Shown piece by piece: positions 42,253 to 51,561 of a stretch of 64,000 nt of DNA. Source of the DNA: an uncultured Lachnospiraceae bacterium. GTDB taxonomy: Bacteria > Bacillota > Clostridia > Lachnospirales > Lachnospiraceae. The stretch covers positions 1 through 64,000 of the forward strand of contig CAJTPO010000010.1 of NCBI GenBank assembly GCA_910578115.1. The letters are read 5' to 3'. Made by a program: the position numbers and the translations under genes. Below the pieces are notes generated by a model that saw nothing but the letters and a program-made list of their open reading frames with translations, had not been told where the DNA came from and made no database searches. Each line of letters begins with the position of its first letter. Position 1 is the stretch's first letter.

Positions 42253-42317
42253 TTGTTACAAATGTTACAAAACTGTACCATTTCTGTACCTGAGCTGTAA
42301 CTTTAGACTGCTACAAT
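42253..42317 (+). promoter_or_regulatory. Promoter/operator of exporter C: three CTGTA repeats at 11-bp spacing
   Basis: CTGTAC (42273-42278), CTGTAC (42284-42289) and CTGTAA (42295-42300) are each 11 bases apart, preceded by two TGTTAC copies (42254, 42263). TACAAT (42312-42317) follows 11 bases after the last one as the -10. The layout matches 7077-7099 before exporter A, implying the same or a closely related OmpR-type regulator. Confidence 0.65.
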
Positions 42318-42383
42318 TCTCTTAACGAAACAGTTCATAGGGCCATCGGCATATGGACGGGATCTGACAAGGAGGATTACAAC

Positions 42384-43070
42384 ATGGAAGCAATCGTAAA
42401 GGCAGCAGGATTAAAAAAATATTATGGAAAAGGCGAAGCGTTGGTGAAGGCACTGGATGGTGTGGATCTGGAGATTGAGCGGGGGAAGTTTACCGCCATC
42501 ATCGGAACAAGCGGCAGTGGGAAATCAACGCTTCTTAATATGCTGGGCGGGCTGGATGTGCCGAGCGAAGGGAGTGTGAAGATCGGGAAGCAGGAGCTGT
42601 CGAAGCTGACCAGCGAACAGGCGACGATCTTCCGCCGCAAACAGATCGGCTTTATTTTTCAGAATTACAATCTGATACCGGTGCTGACGGTCTGGGAAAA
42701 TATCATCTTCCCGATCACCCTGGACGGTCGGAAACCGGATCAGAAATTTATCATGGAGATTGTGCAGCTTCTGGGGCTGGAGAGCAAGCTGGACAGTCTG
42801 CCGAACAACCTTTCCGGCGGACAGCAGCAGAGGGTGGCCATCGCCCGGGCGCTTGCCTCCAAGCCGTCTATCATCCTGGCAGACGAACCTACGGGGAATC
42901 TGGATTCCAGAACGAGCGACGACGTGATCGGCCTGTTGAAAGTGACCAGTGAGCAGTTCCGTCAGACCATCGTGATGATCACCCACAATCCGGACATTGC
43001 GGTGCAGGCGGACAGAGTGATCCGGATCGAGGATGGGAAGATCGTGACAGGGAAGGAGGAGGCGAGATGA
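42384..43070 (+). CDS. ABC exporter C, ATP-binding protein
   Basis: 228 residues. Walker A GTSGSGKST, signature LSGGQQQRVAIARAL, Walker B IILADEPTGNLDS, MITHN H-loop. Very similar to ATPase A but without its C-terminal tail. Its stop overlaps the permease start (ATGA). AAGGAGG precedes the ATG. It has its own promoter, separate from exporter B. Confidence 0.94.
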   Translation: MEAIVKAAGLKKYYGKGEALVKALDGVDLEIERGKFTAIIGTSGSGKSTLLNMLGGLDVPSEGSVKIGKQELSKLTSEQATIFRRKQIGFIFQNYNLIPVLTVWENIIFPITLDGRKPDQKFIMEIVQLLGLESKLDSLPNNLSGGQQQRVAIARALASKPSIILADEPTGNLDSRTSDDVIGLLKVTSEQFRQTIVMITHNPDIAVQADRVIRIEDGKIVTGKEEAR

Positions 43071-45859
43071 ATTTCAGACCGATTTCCGTTTTGAACAGGA
43101 GAACTTTCCGGCAGAACAAAGGGCGCAATCTGGTGGCGGTGCTGGCCATCGTTCTGACGACGCTGATGTTTACCACGCTCTTTGTGCTGAGTCAGAGCAT
43201 GAGCAGGAATATAATCGAGATGACTTTCCGGCAGACGGGATATGATGGGCAGGCTTCTTTTAAGAGCATTACCGAGGAGCAGGCAGCGAAGATCGCGGCT
43301 CATCCCGATGTAGCCGAGACAGGCTACAGTATGGTTGTAGGGATTGGACAGGGAAAAGAGCTGTCGGGGCGGCAGGTGGAGATACGTTTTGCGGATGAGA
43401 GCTATGCGGAACATTCTTTTGCAAAGCCCGTTACGGGCAGAATGCCGCAGGCGGCGGACGAGATCGGGCTGGATAATATCGTGCTGGATAAGCTTGGCAT
43501 CCCCCATGAGCTGGGGCAGCGGGTGACGCTGGAGTGGATTGCGGATTTTCAGGAAGAAGAGAACAGAGTGTCGGAATTTACGCTGTGCGGATTCTGGGAA
43601 GGAAACGAATCTTCCTATGCGAGTATGGCCTGGGTGAGCAGGGAGTTTGCGGAGGATGTGACGGCGCAGCTGGATGCGGCAGAGGCAGAACAGGCGGGAA
43701 CGGTGGCGCCCGAACAGGCAGAGGCAGAACAGGCAGGAACAGCGGCACTGGAAAAGGCAGAAGCAGAACAGGCGGGAACAGTGGCGCCCGAAAAGGCAGA
43801 AGCAGAACAGACAGGAACAGCGGCACCGGAAAAGGCAGAGGCAGAACAGGCGGGAACAGCGGCGCCCGAAAAGGCAGAAGCAGAACAGGCGGGAACAGCG
43901 ACGACGGAAGAAGAAGTGCCGGAACAGGTGTCAAGCAGCAGGATTGCCGGCATCTGCATGGGGCAGGTAAATTTGTACAGTGACAGAGAGATTGAGAAGA
44001 CCATGGACCGGATTCTGGAGGATACCGGATTGACGGAGCTGGAATACGGCGTGAATCTGGCCTATGATCCGGATATGAACCGTATGGCGGCGCAGGAGAG
44101 CCTGCCCATGTATCTGGGAATGATCCTGGTGTTTGTGGCCGGTTACCTGATCATTTATAATATTTTCCAGATTTCGGTGACCACGGATATCCAGTTCTAC
44201 GGCAAGTTAAAAACGCTGGGCATGACGGCCAGACAGTTGAAGAGGCTGATTTATGGGCAGGCCGGGAGGCTGTGCCTTCTGGGGATTCCGGTCGGCATGG
44301 TTCTGGGGTATCTGCTGGGAATGGTGCTGGTGCCTGTCTGGATTCAGATGGAGGACGCCCGGGTATCAGTAAGCCCGCTGATCTTTATCGGTTCGGCGGC
44401 GTTTGCGGGTATGACCGTGCTGATCTCCTGTATGCGTCCGGCCAGAATGGCGGGGAAGGTTTCTCCTATGGAAGCGCTTCGGTATAATGACGTACAGCGG
44501 GGCGGACGCTCTGTAAAAAGGCGCAGCGGCAGCGCCGGTCTGCCTGCTCTGGCATGGTCCAATCTGGGCCGCAACAGAAAGCGTATCGTGACGGTCATCT
44601 GTTCTCTGACGCTGGGGCTGACACTGATGAGTGCCTTCTATGCCAGGAATGCCGCTTTTGATATGGAAAAATATCTGGAAGAATTGATGTTGAGTGATTT
44701 CCAGATGGATCAGGCCACCAGTGAAGAGTACATGAAGGGATACGACCCTTACGGTGATACCCTGCATCCGGAGCTGATCGCGCAGGTGGAGGCGTTGGAA
44801 GGACTGGAGGGCATCGGTTACGAATACAGTCATGAGACAGAGATCGCGCTGAGTGAGCAGACCATAGCGAACATGCAGGCTTTCTATACGGACGATGTGC
44901 TGGCTGATTGGGCGTCCTATGATCCTGTGGGACCGCAGTCCATACAGGAAGCTGTGGATGAGAAAAGTGCAGGGGCGGTGGTCTACGGTCTGGACGGCAT
45001 TGTGCTGGATGCCTACACCGCAGAGGCGCATGTACTTGCCGGAAGCTATGATGCGGAGCAGTTTGCTACAGGAAAATATGCGATCGCTGCCGGCCTTGCC
45101 ATGACGAGGGAAGAGGGACAGACGCTGCCTACGGTCTCGGTGGGAGATACCGTGGAGATTGAGGGCCAGGAATATACCATCATGGCGGTGCTCGACGAAT
45201 TCTCGGTCGTTACGGAAGGGGCAAAAGAGGGAGGCGCAGAAAATAAGGACCGGCATTATCTGGAATTTATCGTGCCTATGGAAACTTTCCGGGCACGCTG
45301 GCCCCAGAATACACCGCGAAAAATATTCTTCGACGTGGAGGATGCGCATCTGGATGCTGCCCAGGAAATGCTGGACCGCTACAGTGCAGAGTCGGGAGAG
45401 AACATCCCGCTTACCACCCGGGCTTCCAAGGCCGCGCAGTATCGCCGTGAGACAAGGTCCAGTGCGGTGATGGGCAATGTGGTGAGCATCGTGATTGCTC
45501 TGGTAGGTGTGCTGAACTTTATCAATTCCATGGTCACTTCCATTGTGTCCAGAAGAAAAGAGTTTGCCATGATGCAGAGCGTGGGCATGACGAAGCCGCA
45601 ATTATGTAAACTGCTCGTCTGGGAGGGAATGGATTATGCATGGATCACGCTGCTGTGTACCTATGTGATCAGTTCCCTAGTGGTGGGGATCGGTGTGCGG
45701 GCCATGGTGGAGGGCGGCTTTACGACCTTCCGGTTTACGCTTTTGCCGCTGGTGATCTGTACGCCGCTGCTGCTTCTGTTTGCCGTGCTTGTTCCTTATC
45801 TGTGCTTCCACAATCTGGAGAAGGACAGTCTGGTGGAGCGGCTGCGGTCTACGGACTGA
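43067..45859 (+). CDS. ABC exporter C, FtsX-like permease with a 13-residue repeat array
   Basis: 930 residues, eight-helix plan as in A and B. The first outside domain (about 48-340) carries residues 205-282 as six repeats of AEAEQAGTxAPEK, which explains the extra length. FtsX blocks: KLKTLGMTARQLKRLIYGQ and MMQSVGMTKPQLCKLLVWEG. The repeat insert is acidic, flexible and outside the membrane between conserved parts, so it may act as a spacer or charge shield (inference). Confidence 0.9.
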   Translation: MNFRPISVLNRRTFRQNKGRNLVAVLAIVLTTLMFTTLFVLSQSMSRNIIEMTFRQTGYDGQASFKSITEEQAAKIAAHPDVAETGYSMVVGIGQGKELSGRQVEIRFADESYAEHSFAKPVTGRMPQAADEIGLDNIVLDKLGIPHELGQRVTLEWIADFQEEENRVSEFTLCGFWEGNESSYASMAWVSREFAEDVTAQLDAAEAEQAGTVAPEQAEAEQAGTAALEKAEAEQAGTVAPEKAEAEQTGTAAPEKAEAEQAGTAAPEKAEAEQAGTATTEEEVPEQVSSSRIAGICMGQVNLYSDREIEKTMDRILEDTGLTELEYGVNLAYDPDMNRMAAQESLPMYLGMILVFVAGYLIIYNIFQISVTTDIQFYGKLKTLGMTARQLKRLIYGQAGRLCLLGIPVGMVLGYLLGMVLVPVWIQMEDARVSVSPLIFIGSAAFAGMTVLISCMRPARMAGKVSPMEALRYNDVQRGGRSVKRRSGSAGLPALAWSNLGRNRKRIVTVICSLTLGLTLMSAFYARNAAFDMEKYLEELMLSDFQMDQATSEEYMKGYDPYGDTLHPELIAQVEALEGLEGIGYEYSHETEIALSEQTIANMQAFYTDDVLADWASYDPVGPQSIQEAVDEKSAGAVVYGLDGIVLDAYTAEAHVLAGSYDAEQFATGKYAIAAGLAMTREEGQTLPTVSVGDTVEIEGQEYTIMAVLDEFSVVTEGAKEGGAENKDRHYLEFIVPMETFRARWPQNTPRKIFFDVEDAHLDAAQEMLDRYSAESGENIPLTTRASKAAQYRRETRSSAVMGNVVSIVIALVGVLNFINSMVTSIVSRRKEFAMMQSVGMTKPQLCKLLVWEGMDYAWITLLCTYVISSLVVGIGVRAMVEGGFTTFRFTLLPLVICTPLLLLFAVLVPYLCFHNLEKDSLVERLRSTD
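43679..43912 (+). repeat. In-frame tandem repeat, six units of 39 bp
   Basis: Each unit codes for 13 residues: AEAEQ-(A/T)-GT-(V/A)-A-(P/L/T)-(E/T)-(K/Q/E), with the first and last units the most divergent. All differences are substitutions; no unit breaks the frame. The length is a multiple of three, so unit gain or loss keeps the permease frame. Confidence 0.9.
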
Positions 45860-45915
45860 CAGGCCGTGTGAATCCGCTGTGGCAGCATGATACTGTTGTT
45901 ACAGTTTATGGCCTG

Positions 45916-45960
45916 ATGTCAGTTAGTTAAGACAGACGCATCCTGCTAACTAACTGACAT
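45916..45960. repeat. Perfect 14-bp inverted repeat after exporter C
   Basis: ATGTCAGTTAGTTA (45916-45929) and TAACTAACTGACAT (45947-45960) with a 17-base loop, 57 bases after the permease stop. There is no T-run, so it is not a typical terminator. Confidence 0.6.
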
Positions 45961-46077
45961 TGGTTCACGGTTCAACCGGCCGCAGACTTGTTGAAAAAAC
46001 GCTGTTTTCTTTACATCCCCGATAGATAATGATAGAATGAAATCGTATCAGGAAATCATATCTATGGAGAGGTAAGA

Positions 46078-46167
46078 ATGCAGCGTTATTTCAATACGGA
46101 GGGACGGTGCCGGCGATCTGTGAGTTTCTGGACGAAGAAATTGGAAATTGTGGAAGCAGTAGTGTAG
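46078..46167 (+). pseudogene. Remnant of an AAA-ATPase-like gene (MQRYFNTEG type)
   Basis: ATG at 46078 after GAGAGGTAAGA, reading MQRYFNTEGRC and ending at a TAG (46165-46167) after 29 codons. MQRYFNTEG is a usual N-terminus of AAA-ATPase_like proteins in Lachnospiraceae. The remaining codons (SVSFWTKKLEIVEAVV) do not continue the family, so most of the gene has been deleted. Confidence 0.5.
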
Positions 46168-46196
46168 CTGCAGCAGATTAGGGATGGGTGATTTTT

Positions 46197-46619
46197 ATGG
46201 AACGATTTATGAGCAGATTTAAGAAAAATATACAGCGGACGGGAGAAGCGCTGGAGAGCGTGATGGCAGTTATCGTGCTGTTCGGCATTCTGCTGTCCGT
46301 CTATAGTCTGTTGAAGGATTTCGAGATCTTTCATTCGCTGGCGGTGGACACTTCGGAGTTCAAGCCTTTTCTGGAGGACGTCTTTGTGATTGTCATTGGT
46401 ATAGAGTTTCTGCAGATGCTGTGCCGGCCGAATTCCGACAATGTCATGGAAGTGCTGATCTTCCTTGTGGCAAGGCATATGATCCTGGGCGATACGACGC
46501 CGGTGGATGATTTCGTGTCGGTCATCAGCGTGGGTATTCTGTGCGCACTGCGCAGATATCTGCATGTGACGCGGAAGAAGGAGGAAGCAGAGCAGGAAAA
46601 CGGAGTGGACGGAGTCTGA
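46197..46619 (+). CDS. PsiE-like small integral membrane protein
   Basis: 140 residues. Hydrophobic segments near 20-37 and 58-72 (FVIVIGIEFLQML), then EVLIFLVARHMIL and SVISVGILCALRRYL. The pattern resembles the phosphate-starvation-inducible PsiE group, whose function is not known. The C-terminus is charged (KKEEAEQENG). Start at 46197 with a GGGATGGGTGA site; MSRFKKN four codons later is an alternative. Confidence 0.6.
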   Translation: MERFMSRFKKNIQRTGEALESVMAVIVLFGILLSVYSLLKDFEIFHSLAVDTSEFKPFLEDVFVIVIGIEFLQMLCRPNSDNVMEVLIFLVARHMILGDTTPVDDFVSVISVGILCALRRYLHVTRKKEEAEQENGVDGV

Positions 46620-46704
46620 CGGTATGTTGAACTGTCATAGTGATGAGGGCTGGAAGGCATGGTATTGACAGCGGACGCAGTTGTCAAAAGCAGGAGGGGC
46701 TGGC

Positions 46705-48303
46705 ATGGGAATTTATCTGAATCCGGATAATGAGGGGTTTCAGGAATCACTCCGGTCAAAAATATATGTGGACAAGACTGGATTGATCTCATATACCAAT
46801 GAACTCGTTAATACAGCGCAGAAATTTATTTGTGTCAGCAGACCGCGGCGATTTGGTAAATCAATGGCGTTAAGGATGTTAGCGGCATATTATAGCTGCG
46901 GCTGCGACTCGAAGCGATTATTTCGCGGATGCAGAATTGAGAGAGAAGAGAGCTTTCAGGAACACCTGAACAGATATGACGTTATTTTTCTGAATATGCA
47001 GCAGTTTCTGATTGAGTCGAGGGGGCACAGGGTGACAGAATGTCTGGAGGAGGAAGTGCTCGGCGAACTGCAGGAAGAGTATGGAGATGTGATAAACAGG
47101 CAGGAAATCGGTCTTGCCGCTGCACTTCGCAGAATCTATGCAAAGACGAAGAAAAAATTTGTATTTCTGATCGACGAGTGGGACTGCGTGATGCGTGAAA
47201 GGCAGGCGTCAGAGGGGTTACAGAAACAGTATCTGGATTTTTTGAGAAACCTTTTGAAGGATCAGCCTTATGTGGCGCTTGCTTATATGACGGGGATCCT
47301 GCCGGTGAAGAAATACGGGGAGCATTCGGCGCTCAACATGTTCTGGGAGTATTCGATGACAGACCAGAAGGTGTTGGAGGAGTATACCGGATTCACGGAA
47401 GATGAGGTAAAAGCATTGTGCGGCCGGTTTCAAATGGATTTCGACGAGACCAGCAGCTGGTATGATGGTTACAGTTTTACAAGGTTTCAGCATATCTTTA
47501 ACCCGCGCTCCGTGGTGGAAGCCATGTGCAACCGCAGGTTTTCCAATTACTGGGTTTCCACGGAAGTGTATGACGCGCTGAAGATCTATATGGATATGGA
47601 CTTCGACGGATTAAGGGAGGATATCGTGCGGATGCTCGGCGGCGGCCGTGTCCGGGTCAATACGCGCAGTTTTCGTAATGATATGCGTAATCTGGATTTG
47701 AAAGATGACGTGTTGACGCTGCTGATCCATTTGGGATATCTGGCTTACGATTCTGAGCGGAAGGAGGCGTTTATCCCTAATAAGGAGATTATTGAGGAAT
47801 TTGAGAATGCCATGAGTACGGGCGGCTGGCCGGAGGTGATGCGCGTTTTGAAAGCGTCGGAGCAGCTGGTGGAAGATACGCTGGCCGGCCGGGAGAGCAG
47901 GGTGGCCGAGGGACTTGACCGGGCGCATACGGAAGTTTCTTCTATTTTAACCTACAATGATGAGAACTCGCTGGCCTGTGCCATCGGACTGGCCTATTAC
48001 AGTGCGAGGAAGGATTACAGGCTGATTCGGGAACTGCCCACCGGCAGGGGCTTTGCGGATATCGTGTTCCTGCCGCTGCCGCATACGGGGCAACCGGCGC
48101 TGATTGTAGAACTGAAATATGATAAATCTGCACGGACGGCGATCCGGCAGATCAAGGACAGGCAGTATACGCAGACGCTGGAGGACTATACGGGCGAAAT
48201 ATTGCTTGTGGGGATCGGTTACGACAAGGACAATGCTGACAAGCCTCACAGCTGTGTGATCGAGCGGTGGGAGAGTCAGGCCTGCGCAGATACCGGCAGA
48301 TGA
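46705..48303 (+). CDS. AAA-ATPase-like / PD-(D/E)XK nuclease-fold protein (DUF1703 type)
   Basis: 532 residues. The N-terminal AAA-ATPase_like domain (PF09820 type) has KTGLISYTNELVNT, P-loop SRPRRFGKSMAL near residue 45, and Walker B FVFLIDEWD. The C-terminal PDDEXK_9-type domain has GRGFADIVFLPL followed by ALIVELKYDKSA, giving the D...ExK pattern. Start 46705 (MGIYLNPD) has AGGAGGG upstream. The family is abundant in gut Clostridia and Bacteroidetes. Its role, perhaps in mobile-element conflict, is not established. Confidence 0.88.
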   Translation: MGIYLNPDNEGFQESLRSKIYVDKTGLISYTNELVNTAQKFICVSRPRRFGKSMALRMLAAYYSCGCDSKRLFRGCRIEREESFQEHLNRYDVIFLNMQQFLIESRGHRVTECLEEEVLGELQEEYGDVINRQEIGLAAALRRIYAKTKKKFVFLIDEWDCVMRERQASEGLQKQYLDFLRNLLKDQPYVALAYMTGILPVKKYGEHSALNMFWEYSMTDQKVLEEYTGFTEDEVKALCGRFQMDFDETSSWYDGYSFTRFQHIFNPRSVVEAMCNRRFSNYWVSTEVYDALKIYMDMDFDGLREDIVRMLGGGRVRVNTRSFRNDMRNLDLKDDVLTLLIHLGYLAYDSERKEAFIPNKEIIEEFENAMSTGGWPEVMRVLKASEQLVEDTLAGRESRVAEGLDRAHTEVSSILTYNDENSLACAIGLAYYSARKDYRLIRELPTGRGFADIVFLPLPHTGQPALIVELKYDKSARTAIRQIKDRQYTQTLEDYTGEILLVGIGYDKDNADKPHSCVIERWESQACADTGR

Positions 48304-48784
48304 TAAAACCTGATTATTCAGTATACGGCGACGAAGACAGCGTCGGCATATGCGGGAGACTGGAGGAGAAACGAGGGCACGAGGATGAAAACTGGGCTTT
48401 TCTGGAGCTTGGTAACTGCCTGGACTTTCTCTATGAGAACGAAGCGGGGGAGAGACAAATTTCCCGGAGAAAGGTGAGTGGGAGCTGCGCGAACGCGGTC
48501 AGAGAGGAATGGCCACGGCGGAGCATGTATTCGAGAAGGCAAAGGTGATCGTGGAATAGAGACGGATAACCGTGCATGGAAATGTTGCAGAATGACAGGA
48601 GTTTACCGGAGTGCTGGTGGACTCCTGTTTTTGACGGATGAAAAGTTTTCTGCTGATTCGGGATTTGCGAAAGAGGTGCCGGACAGGTCGTAAAATGCAT
48701 AACAAAAGTCAGGAAAAAGCTATTTTCGTGAAGCAAAGTTCTTTAAGATGTATTTACGGATCACATTTCAGAATGGAGGAGCAT
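48304..48784 (+). other. Gap with a terminator and unassigned open frames
   Basis: Two overlapping short frames can be read in 48304-48558; neither has a clear start site or domain. A Rho-independent terminator lies at 48595-48632 (ACAGGAGT/ACTCCTGT with inner ACCGG/CTGGT and a T-run). The GH3 start region from 48760 has TTTCAGAATGGAGGAG, a worn copy of the leader 3' end. Confidence 0.55.
48595..48632 (+). terminator. Rho-independent terminator
   Basis: ACAGGAGT...ACCGG-AGTG-CTGGT...ACTCCTGT followed by TTTTT. It ends transcription coming from the AAA-ATPase side before the GH3 locus. Confidence 0.8.
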
Positions 48785-51376
48785 ATGAATCAATATTATG
48801 GATCACGGCCGGGAATGGTCACGGAACAGGAAAGGGAGCACAGTAAGATCGTACGAGACGTTGCGGCCAGGGGAATGGTGCTTCTGGAAAACAAAGGCGT
48901 ACTGCCGATCAAAGAGGGCAGCAGGGTAGCTCTGTATGGATACGGCGCCAGACATACGGTGACCTGCGGGCTGGGAGCCGCCAGTTTTCAGGACAGGGAA
49001 GCAGTGAGCATAGAGGACGGGTTAAAGCGGGCCGGTATTGAGATCGTGTCTGGAGAATATCTGGATCGTTATGAGAAGATCATACAGGAAGAGGAAGAAG
49101 ATTATTATGACAAGATCCGCAGAGCGGCTAAGGGCGACCTTCTGCAAGGGGTCATGAAGATGTATGCGGAGCCGCTTGTACCTCATGGACAGCCGATCAT
49201 TACCGAAGAAGATATCAGCAGGGCGGATGCCGATACGGCGGTCTATGTGATATCCAGAACGGCGGGAGAGGGGGCGGATCGGAAGGTGGTGGCAGGAGAT
49301 TATCTGCTTTCGCCGGAAGAAAAGGAGAACCTGGCATTCCTGTCAAAGAATTATCGGGATCTGGTGGTGCTTTTGAATGTAGGCGACGTGATCGACACGG
49401 CAGAACTGCGAGAGCTGTCAAACCTGGGTGCAGTTCTGGCCGTGGGACAGGCAGGCGGCATTACCGGGCTTGCAGTGGCGGATGTGGTTACGGGTAAAGT
49501 CGTGCCGGAGGGGAAACTGGCATCCACCTGGGCGAAACGGTATGAGGACTATCCTTCCGCGCATACTTTTGCAGCCAGGAATGGGAATCTGGATGATGAA
49601 TTCTATACGGAAGGCATCTATGTAGGATACAGGTACTTCGACACCTTTGGCATAGAGCCTGCCTATCCCTTTGGCTACGGGTTATCCTACACGGAGTTCG
49701 ATATGACGGTGGAGGCAGTCGAAAAGGAAAAAGACAGGATCAGTGTGGAGGTGCTTGTGAAAAACTGCGGCACTGTCTTTGCCGGTCGGGAAACGGTCCA
49801 GGTCTATGTCTCGGCCCCGCAGGGAGAACTGGAAAAGCCGTGGCAGGAGTTGAAGGGCTTTGCAAAGACAGGAGTGCTTGCGCCAGGACAGAGCGAACGT
49901 GTCAGGATATCCATGCCGGTCACTCTGTTTGCTTCTTACAGTGAGAAGGAAAGCGCATGGGTGCTGGAGACGGGAGAATATTTGGTACGGGTAGGAAATT
50001 CTTCCCGCAATACCCACATCGTGGCAGTGTTGTCAGTGAGGGAAAGGATACTCAGTGAACAGTGTAAGCCGCTGTTTCAAAAGGATTGTGAGTTTGAGGA
50101 GATCTGTGCGGCGAAACGGAAACTGTCGAAACAGGACAGAGAGGAAGCAGAACGAGCCTGCAGGATCTGCATCTGTCCGGAAGATGTGGAAACAGTCGTT
50201 CATTCCTATACATTCTGTACAGCGAATTCTGCGGGAGAGAGTATCTGTCAGGGGCAGCACCTTCCCACATTTCAGGACGTATGTTCCGGTACAGCCAGTC
50301 TGGAGCAGTTGGTCGATTCCCTGACGGCGGAGGAACTGACTTATCTTTGTATCGGTCATTTTGACGGGGATCAGAGCGCGTCCATTGTCTGTGCAGGCAC
50401 GGGCAGCGACCAGAAAGATTACCCGGTAAACCTTGTGCCTGGTTCCTGTGATACGACAAGAGAATTGCTGGAGCGCAGAGGAATTCCCAATATCCACTGT
50501 GCGGACGGTGGTTCCGGCGTGCGCATTTTGCCGGAATTTGAATTGGATCAGGCAGGAAATTTGATAACGGAGGGACTTTATTCCGTGCGTGGTGTGAGCA
50601 GGATTCTGGGCAGAGATTACATTACAGACAGAAAAAACAACAGGATATATGAGCAATATACCACCGGATTACCGATCGCCACACTTCTGGCCCAGACCTG
50701 GGACAGGGAGCTGTGCAGGAAATGCGGTGAGATTGAAGGCCGGGAAATGCAGCGCTTCCATGTGGAACTGTGGTTGGCGCCCTCTATGAATCTGCACAGG
50801 AATCCGCTTTGCGGCAGAAATTTTGAGTATTATTCGGAAGATCCGTTTATCACCGGTGCCTGTGCGGCGGCGGTAACGGACGGCTTGCAGAGTTTCCGCA
50901 GGGCAGGGGTCACGCTGAAGCATTTTGCCTGCAACAATCAAGAAGATAACCGTCACGGAACGAACGTGCATATCTCCGAAAGAGCGATCCGTGAGATTTA
51001 TCTGAAGGGGTTTGAACTGTGCGTGAAGAAAGCGCGTCCTGAAGCGGTGATGTCGGCCTATAATCTGATCAATGGCATACACTGCGCCAATCATTACGAT
51101 CTTCTGACTACGGTACTGCGGGAGGAGTGGGGATTTGACGGTATCGTAATGACCGACTGGGGTACCACATCCCAGGCGGGAAATGAGGGACGTAAATATA
51201 AAGCATCTACCTGTGCCGGATGTATTCAGGCCGGCAATGATCTGATCATGCCGGGCGCCAAAGAGGATTTTGATAACCTGTACCGATCAGTGTGCGATGG
51301 TGAGGTGAGCATGGTACAGATCAGAAGGTCCGCCGGAAGATTGCTGCGGATGATGCTCAGGCTGTCATTGACTTAA
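48785..51376 (+). CDS. Glycoside hydrolase family 3 enzyme with permuted domain order
   Basis: 863 residues, no signal peptide. The order is reversed: the GH3 C-terminal sandwich comes first (VLLENKGVLPIKEGSRVALYGYG, about 25-260), then a fibronectin-III-like domain (about 300-420), a linker, and the catalytic barrel last (VELWLAPSMNLHRNPLCGRNF; TLKHFACNNQE; nucleophile Asp791 in GIVMTDWGTT). Such permuted GH3 enzymes are known from rumen Clostridia. Start at 48785, because the ATG five codons upstream is in the GGAGG site. Probable beta-glucosidase or xylosidase. Confidence 0.92.
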   Translation: MNQYYGSRPGMVTEQEREHSKIVRDVAARGMVLLENKGVLPIKEGSRVALYGYGARHTVTCGLGAASFQDREAVSIEDGLKRAGIEIVSGEYLDRYEKIIQEEEEDYYDKIRRAAKGDLLQGVMKMYAEPLVPHGQPIITEEDISRADADTAVYVISRTAGEGADRKVVAGDYLLSPEEKENLAFLSKNYRDLVVLLNVGDVIDTAELRELSNLGAVLAVGQAGGITGLAVADVVTGKVVPEGKLASTWAKRYEDYPSAHTFAARNGNLDDEFYTEGIYVGYRYFDTFGIEPAYPFGYGLSYTEFDMTVEAVEKEKDRISVEVLVKNCGTVFAGRETVQVYVSAPQGELEKPWQELKGFAKTGVLAPGQSERVRISMPVTLFASYSEKESAWVLETGEYLVRVGNSSRNTHIVAVLSVRERILSEQCKPLFQKDCEFEEICAAKRKLSKQDREEAERACRICICPEDVETVVHSYTFCTANSAGESICQGQHLPTFQDVCSGTASLEQLVDSLTAEELTYLCIGHFDGDQSASIVCAGTGSDQKDYPVNLVPGSCDTTRELLERRGIPNIHCADGGSGVRILPEFELDQAGNLITEGLYSVRGVSRILGRDYITDRKNNRIYEQYTTGLPIATLLAQTWDRELCRKCGEIEGREMQRFHVELWLAPSMNLHRNPLCGRNFEYYSEDPFITGACAAAVTDGLQSFRRAGVTLKHFACNNQEDNRHGTNVHISERAIREIYLKGFELCVKKARPEAVMSAYNLINGIHCANHYDLLTTVLREEWGFDGIVMTDWGTTSQAGNEGRKYKASTCAGCIQAGNDLIMPGAKEDFDNLYRSVCDGEVSMVQIRRSAGRLLRMMLRLSLT

Positions 51377-51561
51377 CCAGAGATCTGTGGCGCTTCGGCA
51401 TGAAGGAAAAAATGATTTTGCAGGTGAGGCTTCATCGGAAAGTCAGAAAATTGATAGTCCAGGTCTGAAAACGGCTACTTTCCGTTATAGATGCCCACTA
51501 TACTGAACATAGTAACAAACAACCACACCCGAGAGAGTATAAGGGGAGAATGGAGGAAAGG

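Noticed and set aside
43679..43912. Possible CRISPR array
   Set aside because: The repeats are contiguous 39-bp coding units without spacers, inside a permease frame.
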